Assembly (NCBI GenBank): GCA_914767715.1
Contig: OU612075.1
Coordinates: 22,568,001 to 22,632,000, forward strand
Source: Membranipora membranacea
Taxonomy: Eukaryota; Bryozoa; Gymnolaemata; Cheilostomatida; Membraniporidae
Length of the DNA: 64,000 bases
Reading direction: 5' to 3'
The notes under the pieces are model-generated. The model was given only the letters and a program-made list of their open reading frames with translations. It searched no databases and was not told the origin of the DNA. Each line of letters starts with the position of its first letter. Positions within the stretch are counted from its first letter, which is position 1. Positions 47,701 through 59,900 of the stretch are shown piece by piece. Made by a program: the position numbers and the translations under genes.

Positions 47701-50700
47701 ACCAGTACGACCAGATACTCCTCGCACTGCTTCTGGAACTGTGCGACCTTCACCTTAGCATCCTCGAGCTCAATAGACATGGCCTCCACTTTCTCTCTAG
47801 TCTCATCAATTTTAAACAGACCATTCTTAAGTTTGTCTCTAGAGTCACCTAGCTCCTTCTTCTTGTCAAATAGCAGCCTGAGAGAAAAGGTACATGTGAG
47901 AACTGATAGACTGAAAAGTTATTATTAATCCATTGGCTTATAATGATTTTACACAGTCGGTGTAACTTAGTTTCTTAAACTATGTAAGGAGCTCAATTTT
48001 CAGGTTATCAGTTTACAGTAGTGTGGAATTGAGAGGAAAAAAACCTTTTGGTTCTCAGACAAACCTTAAAATCTCATGATTTACACTTATGACTTGTAAG
48101 CAAACACGAGTTTGAGGTAGTTATACACTTACGACTTGTAACCAGACACAAGCTCGAGGTAGTTATACACTTATGACTTGTAACCAGACACAAGCTCGAG
48201 GTAGTTATACACTTATTACTTGTAACCAGACACAAGCTCGAGGCAGTTATACACTTTTGACTTGTAACAAGACACAAGTTCGAGGTAGTTATACACTTAC
48301 GACTTGTAACCAGACACAAGTTCGAGGTAGTTATACACTTACGACTTGTAACCAGACACAAGTTCGAGGTAGTTATACACTTAAGACTTGTAACCAGACA
48401 CAAGCTCGAGGTAGTTATACACTTATGACTTGTAACCAGACACAAGTTCGAGGTAGTTATACACTTACGACTTGTAACCAGACACAAGTTCGAGGTAGTT
48501 ATACACTTAAGTCTTGTACCCAGACACAAGTTCGAGGTAGTTATACACTTACGACTTGTAACCAGACACAAGTTCGAGGTAGTTATACACTTAAGACTTG
48601 TAACCAGACACAAGCTCGAGGTAGTTATACACTTATGACTTGTAACCAGACACAAGTTTGAGGTAGTTATACACTTAAGACTTGTAACCAGACACAAGTT
48701 CGAGGTAGTTATACACTTATGACTTGTAACCAGACACAAGTTTGAGGTAGTTATACACTTACGACTTGTAACCAGACACGAGTTCGAGGTAGTTATACAC
48801 TTATGACTTGTAACCAGACACAAGCTCGAGGTAGTTATACACTTATGACTTGTAACCAGACACAAGCTCGAGGTAGTTATACACTTATGACTTGTAACCA
48901 GACACAAGCTCGAGGTAGTTATACACTTATGACTTGTAACCAGACACAAGTTTGAGGTAGATATACACTTACGACTTGTAACCAGACACGAGCTCGAGGT
49001 AGTTAGTAGGAGTGACATAGTTATGTCTCTTTAGCTCATCTAACATCTTCTGACTGTACTCGCTGACGCTCTTGTGCATCACTGAGAACATCTTAGCGAT
49101 AGCTGGCTTCAACTTCTCCTCATGCTCTTCCACTTTCATTCCTGAAATTAATTTAGTGGAAAATATCAGTAAGCCAAGGAGGGCACAGTGATGTCCTATA
49201 GGAAATACTGACATGAGTTGAGATTGGCGTAGGCAATAGCGCCTGTTCTCAATACCGCTGTTGTTGCAATTTCAGACAAATTCCCAGGTAGATATACTTG
49301 CGCCTCGAATTTTCTCAAAATTGCATTGTGGGATACCCTCCATCATGCTATATCGCAGTAACCCATATCAAACATATGAGGCAACATGTCTGCTCAAAAT
49401 ATACCTGCGGATTACTATTTTAAATGGTTTAAATGTCATAGTTATAGTCCCCTATAATCTGAAATTTGAATAGCGAAGTACATAATATAACATGTCTACT
49501 GCCATAAAATTTGGATAGATAGAGAGATGTTAGAATTATATTACATAGCAAAGCGTAAGTTTTTCTAAAAAACTACATAATGTTTTCACAAATCTATGTA
49601 TGATAAACTCTATATGTATGCCGAAAAGTGTGACATCACATTTTTTTTATTTGTTATCTTCTCTTAGCAGAATGTTTTGAGGACACTTTTCCTAAACATG
49701 TTCATAAAAAACTCATTGTTGATTAGAAGATTTGTTGATATTCTTGGTTGAGAGGCTATTCTCCTCTAGCAAAATGGTTCAAAATGATGACATCATATTG
49801 ATAAATGACAAGACAAGATTGCTGTGACACCTGTGACAGCTCCTATCCATCACCATAGAGAGATACTAGCGATATAATGTTGCAGCTGCATGAGTAGTTT
49901 TTAGGTTTGATAAAGACAAGAGATCTCTAATCGAAAATAGAGTACCTACCAGGGAACCTTCCACAAGGCTTCCAGTCTAGTTAAACATAAGCAGCAGGTA
50001 ATCTTTATACCAATAACATTGTGTGCGTGAGCATGCGTACAAGAATATGGTATTCGGGGAAAAATGCTAAAAGCATGAAATGAGTATGGACAGAAATTGT
50101 ATTTATGAGGAAGTCGTGCAACAACAAGTTTGACAAATTTACACGTACAAGGTTATTATGAAGCTTTTGTTCTTTTTGTGGTAATTGTATGTTATTAGAT
50201 GGTTAAGCCTTACCTTCCAGATATCGCTCAGCAACCTCTAGCAGAGCGTCCTGAGGCCATTCACTGAACCAGTCGATGGTAGTACAGTTAACGAACGCTG
50301 GGTACTGCCTGATCCTGTTACGGAATGGTTCACCTACAGGACTCATACATAGTATTACATGTAGATTGGCTCTTGTACGATCGATAAGGAAGGCGAATAT
50401 GGACTGTGGTGTATCCTCTATACCAAGCTTCTTAGCTTCATCCTGTAAGGCTGTTCTCACCTAGGGTAAAATCAGAGAGGTCATGAGAACAAAAACTATT
50501 CATTTTGCAAAAGGTTTTATAGAAGGGACTACAATAACACTCAGACAGATAGAACACACTATAGTTATGGCATTAAATTGTCCTCTCACATAGGATATAC
50601 ACGCATGGACCCTCCCATAGCTAAGTTTCGAATTTCTCTCAGTTCAGCAGATTACTCTCCCATATTGTGACTTCACCTCACCTCTTCAAACTCCTCCGGT

Positions 50701-53700
50701 TTGTAGAGATTGGGTACTTCTCCAGAGCTGAGTATATTGTTGATATCCTCAAGGAAAGCTTCCTCGACTACCTGTACATCATTGAATAAGAAGACTGTGG
50801 GCTTATTCTCTACTCCTGCTGTGAAGTAAAGTCTCTTCAGATCTGTAAATATCAAGTCACAATCAAATCATGATCCTAACTAAGGTTAATCACCATAAAG
50901 TCACCAGACTTATAAGTGAATTGCTGGGTGTTCAAATATCATTTGTTTCACATTTACCACACACTTATAAGTCACCACATACTTAAAACAACTTTTGAAT
51001 TATTACGCAGAAATCGACAATGTTCTATAAGGGGACAATCTCTAGTTACTGACACATAGATATTGATGATATAGACTGTTTATACCTTCTCTGAACTCCT
51101 GTTTCCTGTAGTTTCTGGTAACTTCTATCTGGAATGCTGTATAGTCACAGATATATGATGATAGACGAGCTAGTGATTGTCTCCCACTACCTCCGATACC
51201 TATGAGTAACATGTTACCTCTCGGCTGTCTGATTACTCGTATTATCTTAGACACTAAAAGAATAAGTCAACACAGAATACTGTTAGTATATTATATCAAG
51301 GTATCGAGAATGAGAGGACGTTAATGAATCCTGACAAAGCAATTCCTATGAATGGTCATGTTGGGCAGTCATAATGTAGGTCAGATCAAGGAGGGCTGAC
51401 AACTTCATGAGAATGCAGATAAAACTAATGTGTCAGAAGTGGGATTCGAACCCACGCCTACAAGAGTAGACTGCGACCTGAACGCAGCGCCTTAGACCAC
51501 TCGGCCATCCTGACTTGCTATTGGGAGTTATCCGTAACTGATTTTAAGCAAATCATGATAAAACGCTCCTTATCTCTTTAAAATTACGTTAGCTACAATT
51601 GTAGGTTCTCTTTTTTAGAAGAACTGATAAGTTTGACCTTTTCCAGGCATTGCATTTGAATTCAATCTTTTTGTAGATTACACATTAATTAGTAATTAAG
51701 GAATACTTCCTGCTAACTAATAGTTATCACTGCTGCCAAAGCTCAATTACTCTCTGCACCGCAGGAAAAAAACACCTATATAATTATACATGTATATTAC
51801 TTACAATGCTCTACAGCGTCTCTGAACAGTACCAGATCCATAGAGACAACTCCCGGTGTATCGTTATACTCATCTAAGTAACCTTTCATAGCTGCCTTCA
51901 GTTTATCCTGATTCTGTATATCCTGATATATCTATAAATAAACCAAACAGCCCCGATGTTAGTCTTGTAGAGACTTGTTACCGTAAAGAGGAGATATGCA
52001 TCCTATGTTTCCGTACATTGTTTCCCCTCCCCATCAAACAAAGCTTGCCAAGACAGGCTAATCGAGGAATATACATGTGCGACCCTAGGTCTCCATCTGA
52101 TGTAGGTGGCTATAAACTAAGCAATAATTAAAGATGGCTGTTTAGTTTATATAACTAAGTAAATCAGAACTGTTCTGCATCTCTCCAGAGCTCCTGCTCA
52201 TAACTATGTGTGGGGAGGGAGGGAAGTAATAATCAAGAGAAAGAGAGAGACTGTAATCAACTTTAATTTGTTATTTAATAATCATAAGTAATCATCAGTA
52301 ATCATGACTATGATAGTCTAGCCTTTAATCCTGCAGGGTCTCAGTAACTAACGACTAGCACTACTTAATACAGCTTCAACTTACCGGTAAATCGTCGTCC
52401 GAATACTAATATAACAAATCAGTTTTAATGATAATTAGTGTAAGTAGTGAAATGATTGTATATTTCAGTCCAAGATGATCCGCCTTCAAGCAGACAGATG
52501 TAACCCAAAGCTGGTGTGTGAAATACAATACTCCTCTATATAATCCCGACATGTAGCTAGATTTATAAGTCCTTAGAATAAACATATAAATACTTTCTTA
52601 TATTTAAATTTATATGTTTACGGTCTGTAGTTACTCACCAGATCGGCGCTGAGGTAATCACCGAATACTGGACTCTGCTTACTCGGGCAGACATTGTGAA
52701 ACGTCTGATCGAATATAGATCCGAGCTTCTCTGAGACGATGTTAATAAAAGCTTCCTGATCTTTAGTATCAACAAGACGATCAGAGAAAACTCTGAAACA
52801 CTCGTGTAACCAGAGTCGTGTCATGGCAAGCTTAGTGTCGTGTTCATTTCTGTGAGCTCTCAACAATCCCTGGAATACCTAAAATCAAGAAAAACAACAA
52901 ATTTATAATGAAAGTTTGAGTTTCAAGATCTCAGAGAGAATCAAATGACGGTCTGTTGGCTGTGTCACTTCAGTAAGGTCAGGAAAGACAGACTCCGTTT
53001 ATTTCTGGCACTATGAGTAATATCCACCATAAGATATGTTACACAGATGAGTCCTTACCTTGGATATATCTCTCATGTTGAAGAGATAATGTATTTTAGC
53101 CGGAGTAGGAAGGAATCGTCCCGTCACAGACTGGTACACCTCTAGAGTTCCCTGAGTCATGAGATCACCGATCGGCTTAACATCCTCCTCAAAGTCCTGT
53201 AACTTCTGGTTTATCATCGTACCAAATATACGCTTAATCGTCGAGTCCTGAAAGTAATATATAGCAGGTTAGGCCTACTGTATCATACTACACCGTACCA
53301 CCAGCACCACCATACCAAATCATTGATCTAACACGGCCCATAGATATGTTTCTTAGTCCATAATAAATGCTTCATTCATACATCACTCTCTCCAACAAAA
53401 GCTAAAACCCAAATGTCTTAGAACTGAATCCAGAAGAGTTTTATTATAAATATGAGTAGCAGGCTAATTTTGTTAACTTACCGAGGGGAAGGTCATGTTG
53501 ATGAGGTTAAATTTGCTCTGTAGCCGCCTGGAGATGGCCTGTCGACCTCCGCCTGGAGGTCCCATAGATACCACTACAAACATGTCCTTTATATACTTGA
53601 CTGACTGCTTCATACGATCATACCAGAATCCATAGTCCAGCCACAGCTGTAATAATATGAGACAGATAACATGTAAATGTGAAGTACCATATGTGCGATA

Positions 53701-56700
53701 AAACTTAGACGCATGGCAGCTTGCAAATGATTCATAGGCAGAGAGTACAGAGATGGCAGAGGCCTTGATAGTACTACATTAAAAAACTTATTTTTCGAAT
53801 CACCAATTTTTTCTCTTTTTACTCAACAGGCTATCAATTCCTCTCTATTTACATGTTTTTGAAGATGAGTAATGATGTTTCTCATCTCTCTCAGCTTTAC
53901 AAATTCTAAATCAATAAATGTAGTCCAATATATTATTATCTACTGAATTGACAAGAAGGAAAACTAAGTTAACATGTACTTTACCTTGATAAGCTCTAGA
54001 GGAGGCTGAGACCCGAATGTATCTTTAGCCGGCATGTTGAAGTCGTCCATGAAGGTGATGAGTTTCTTACCTCCGAGAGGTACATACACTCCCTTAGTTC
54101 TCTTCTCTACGCGAGACTCGATGATATCCTGACAGTTATTAGATGTAGTCTGAGCTGACATATTCACTGTCAGTACGTTATACCTGCAGACAAAGAGATG
54201 TATGAATGTAAATAATACATCCGACCTCCTCAACGCTGGGCAACAGGCTAATCAACTCAAGAAAGTGGTGAGTATCGGCGAGGGTCTTATACAACACCTT
54301 AGTTTATTTCAGATCGATCTTTTACATCCTACCATTATCATGTTAAAAGTATAATGAGTAGAAATAAACATGGATTGTAAGAAACTGAGAGAGTTTTAAC
54401 TTACCTTGCTGGATCTACCTTATTGAGTACTTCAGACACGACGGATGTTTTACCAGTACCTACAGGTCCTACTAACATCACTGGGTGGAAGTTATCTACC
54501 AACGTAGATACTAAGAAGTTATATCTCACTGTGTCCACTGTGGGTACGATTATCTTATAGAACGGCAGGCTACAAAAGAGAATAGGAACACAGGCTACAA
54601 TGGAGAATATGTACACAGGCTACAAAAGAGAATAAGAATGGCAGGCTACAAAAGAGAATATGATCAAAGCTTAAATATAAACACATAAATACTAGTTTGT
54701 AGTAGAATTTTAAATTATATTGTATATATGTTTAAATTTGAAGAAGTTGTCCTCTCTTATGTTATAGGGACACAACTGCAGGAATAAGAGGTATTTGCAG
54801 CATGATCGTCATCTTGATCATGATATGTATATATTATATGAGCTTACCTTGGATTGTACTTCCAGCCACTTCTCAGTCTTTCCTCCCAGTGTACCCAGGC
54901 TTTAGTCTTAGGATCCACAACATATTCATAAATACTGTCCTTATTAGGAAACGTACCCTCCATCTCTCTGTGGTAAGTTAAGTTATTTATTTACACAATG
55001 TAGATATGATATAAACTATATAACTGAATCTCATCACCGATGTTTACATAGTGCAACCAAAGTACTTCCATTCACATACAATCAGTCATAACAAAACTGT
55101 GTACAATGAATTTTTAAAATGTATTTGTTTTACAGCATATAGGTGGGAGGGTCTCAAGACAAAAGTTATCTGTCAGAAGTGGGATTTGAACCCACGCCTA
55201 CAAGAGTAGACTGCGACCTGAACGCAGCGCCTTAGACCACTCGGCCATCCTGACTGTATTGGTAACTCATTTGGGCCCAAATTTTGATAACGATTTCGAC
55301 CCCAGGTACAACATCAAGTTAATTAGTACGTCTGACACCCTAATTAATTGATCTCTACATGCAATTAGTGGACATTATGATACAGTCGGACAAACATTCT
55401 ACTTACGAGTACACATGGTCTCTGATGTGAGGAGGCACAAAAATAGTGTCAAGTTCAATGGTGATATAATATGTCTCCTTACTAAGAAGCTCCAAAACAT
55501 TATTTCGCTTTTACTACTACCATGAGGACAAGAGGGTTCTGCTACAGCCTAACTAGATTAGTAGTATATATATATATATATAGGTATTATATATATATAC
55601 ATATACCGGTATAATATATATTATATATACCTGATGTAGTTATCTAGTTTCTTCCTGCCATCTTCGTCTACAGGAGCACAGATAGACCAGATCATGCAGT
55701 ACTGGAACCACAACTCTACCATCTTAGGATAACTCTCCTGGTCGTGTGCATCCACCTTAAATACAGAGCAAGGTCAAATCTGACGGCTCGTGGGAATCTA
55801 GGACAAACTGTTATGGTTTACATACAGAGTTTATGAACATATACATTCAACGCTCAGCTCACATATGTCAGGCATCTTGAGTATATCGTTGGAATGTGGA
55901 TAAGTTATAGTAAATGACATCCTCTACCAGTAATGTGAGGGAGACTTGGAACGAGATTTATTGATCACCATTTAGCTTGACTGTCTATCGTCCAACAAAA
56001 CGTAATTTTGGTGTTGAGCAATGGTGTAATAGTACCAGACTATGTACAACAACAAGAAGCCATTCTTAGTTAATAACTCACTCCGTTGGCGGGCGTGGCC
56101 AGAGCATCAAACAGCCGAGTAAGGGAGGCGACTCCGTTAAGCTCAGCTATAGCTACTAGCTCATTACAGTTGGCCTTCTTAAACTCTGTGATCTTAGTCA
56201 TATACTTTTCAAATAACTGTCTCAGCTGGTCGCTCAGCGCTGCAAACAAATAAGTAAAAAAATACCGTCTTATATGACAACATTGGACATGTACAATCTG
56301 TGGCTGATTTCATTCTTGAAACATGTTGTTGCTAAGTATGCAAGGAGTGGGTGATCAAATGAAGCATTCTTGAAGAAGCACCTTAAGTTGTTCTTAATTA
56401 TGTGCTCCATGTTGAGATGGGGGGGGGTCAATCTTACCTTTATCTTTCTTCTCCAGCCAGGAATCAATAAATGGTTGAGTTCCTAGATCGACTCCATCAT
56501 TATACACCATACCACATCTGGATACTGTAGCAGGGGAGGCAACTGCCAAATCCTCTACCTAGTAAGGCATCAAAAAGCAAAGGCTATCATTATTATTGGT
56601 ATCAGTAATAATATCTACCATTGCTATGTTTGCTTCAAAATGTAGAGATTGAAAAAAATACATTAAAAAAATGAGAAAAAATGGTTCATCACAAATATCA

Positions 56701-56947
56701 TCCTTTTGACCAGATATGAAAATTTTCAATGCATTAGAGATAAACAGCTAGTGGTTTAAAATTATGATCTCTATATACCTCGAATAGAAGTGAGACTTGT
56801 TCAGGCATGGAGATTCTCTCTCCGTTGATCAGTGTGAGTACTTTATTATCATCCATCACAGAGTTCATACTCTCAATCCATAATGTATCTACTGGCCCGT
56901 CGAATGTTATCCATTTCTCCTCTGGTTTCTCATCTGTAATCGGGTAT

Positions 56948-56992
<45 letters not shown>

Positions 56993-59900
56993 TATATATG
57001 TATATTTATGTGTGGTCATACAACTTCATAACCCGATTTCACAGTCGCAAAATAACTTTTGAGCTTAAAATCTACCCAATCTTGTATAAAAGGCCTGCAT
57101 TGATGGGTTGATGTATTGCCCCAGCATTTGTGTCTACACTAAATATTATTCAGCTTCAGAACCATAGGTTACTACCGGGGTAACCACTTTTCTCTAAGCA
57201 TTTTCTCATGAAGCTGATCAGGATTCATCAGAAATATACTCTTCTGCATGCATTAGACAAGTTCTAGTTGCTACATTATGAAGTAGATTTAATTCTATGT
57301 AGCTACATGATGCAATTAATTTCCAACACCTCAAGTGTTTACGCAATCTATCATTGCAAATGAAGAGAAGAGATTTTTATTCATTAATAATTATATCAGA
57401 AGTTTAAAATCATGCAGAGAATAATTATTATGATCAGAGTTTGATCAAATTTCTAAATGGGTGATGTTTTAGCTTATTTGTTTCAGCTCCGATTGAGGGA
57501 CAAACGAAATCTTCCGGAGGGGGAAAGAAGCAAACTACTACCCTACGCCGAGCGTCGACACCATAATCATCGATAGTTTAAAAAGATTTTTTACAGCGTT
57601 CAACCTTCAAACACCTTTAAACACCATCAGCCCCATCACCTGCCTGTTTCATGCTTTGCATATCTGTAATCTGTCCGCACAAAGCACCTGTTACCGATCG
57701 GTTACAGACAGTACCGGACTCTGCAGCCCAGAAGAGCCGGGTACTGACTGCATAGATTGCACTATTGATAGCTAGTAGGTTAACTACGAGAAGGCTTATA
57801 TAGTCTGATATCTACATGGCATACAGATAAGTTATATATCTATCTATATATCTGTGTGAGCTCTTACTATGGGTGACTTGGTCTATTCCTGTACACATAT
57901 ATATAACATTGACATGTACAATAACAAACAATGACACAAGTATAAAGGTAGCCATGTTCAGCCACAATGCAGTCTTAGTTGTAACATAGCGAAGCAACAA
58001 TATACATTCAAGTACCCTGACCTTCATAATACCAGGCTAAAGACAGCAAATAAGTCTCATTACAATCGGTCATAGAACACAGAACTCAACGGGCTGGTAT
58101 GGAATAAGTGGTAGTGACCTTATATGGAGATACAGTCACAGTCATATAATATGGGTTGAGGTATGGACTCCTGTTACTGTCCTATTATCTGTGACATTTT
58201 CTATTCTTAATCAGCTTGTTGATTTATATACAGTTACAGGTACACTCAATATGAAGTCTACCGTTGGTCACATGTCAATGTAATAATGACATACCTGAGC
58301 AGGTGACTCTCATGACACTAGATAGGATACCATCAGTCCATTCATTAGTGTTCAGATCAAACTCTCCATACAGTTCACCCAGAGATACAGATTTAGGGTT
58401 CAGTACGTACTCCTTTACTATGTTATAGTTTGTATCACCTGAATATTACACAGAGATCACAATCTTAACAAACTGTCATATATTGTATGTTGTAAATGGA
58501 AAATAGAAAACTTCAACCATACAAGTGGGTGAAACCTTTAGAAATTATAATATGTTGATGTGGTTTTAAACTGGTACTTTAGCGTGAAAACAACTCCCAA
58601 ACTCCCAAACGATAAATATCAAGGTCTGCTTTATATGTAACTAGCACATCTCATGGAATGCTGGTGTGATAGAAGTTAAAAATTCAAATAAGGGAACAAA
58701 ATAGCACAAATTGATAAGCAGGTGTAGATATAAGGTGTATGTGGTTTGTCAGTGTTACCTTGTGACTTTCCTGATTCAATCTCTACAACATCATTACATA
58801 CACAACATATTTTTTCTTTTACAGAATATTATCATAGTCTGGCACAGAGATTTACACAGGTAAAATACAATTTAACTCTCATTGTTTCACATTTAAATGT
58901 CGTCTACTCTTGTTAATATTAGGCTATAGAGTATATCATGTATAAGTATCACGACAGCAGGACATACCATCATTATGTAGCTGAGAGCAGGCGGCTTGGA
59001 GCACCCTCCAGGTTACTGATTTAGCTGACTGAGTTTTACCGACTATCATAGTAGAGTGACGAGAGTTCTTAGTCTCGTACAGCTGTGTGCAAAATAGACA
59101 AATCACTGTTATCTTTGCATATGTAATAAATGAATAAATAAATCCAAACGTTGTTATAAGCAGTATATTATTAGAGATGAAAGAAGCCAGGATAAAACCA
59201 AGGAGTTACAATTTAACTCCTTGATAAAACTGAGTCATACCTAATTCATGGTCATGTTGTATGTATAAAACTCTATGACTGAACCAATCTGCCTGAACTT
59301 TGAACTTTGACTCAATGCCCTTCTACTCCTGTATATAATAATTACCTGTATAACTTTGGTGACAGCCCAGGGGATAGGCTGTAGACCAGAAGCCTTGAAC
59401 TGATTCTCGATGGCCGTCTTGAACTTGCTGTAATCGATGGCTGGTGTCTCGATACCAGGGAAGAGATCAGATACTATACCATTAAACAAGGGAAGATCTA
59501 CAGATGTCAGCTTAGCTACGTTCATATCCTTCATAGATAGCAGCAACAACTCCTCATCCTATAAATGCAAGAAAGGGAAATTTGTTGTGAGCAAAGACTC
59601 ATCTATTATATATTGTAGCTCCTAACTAATAGATATTTACTGTCAAGGTTCATACTTTTGTTGTAGAAAGTAAACTCAGGTTTCACATCTTGGCTAAAAA
59701 AATAACACATGAACACTTTTACCGACCCAACTGGATATTGCTGATAGCGCTCTCAATATACTGTGAAAGACAGCCTTATACAGCCATGTTATGGTTGGTA
59801 CTTACAGCCATATTAAGGTTGGTACTTACAGCCATATTAGGGTTGGTACTTACAGCCATGTTAGGGTTTGTACTTACAGCCATATTAAGGTTAGTACTTA

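Noticed and set aside
48074-49018. 314-residue open frame on the minus strand
   Set aside because: It runs through the 42-bp tandem array in a frame other than that of the flanking DNAH2 exon. The repeat period is a multiple of three, so open frames arise automatically.
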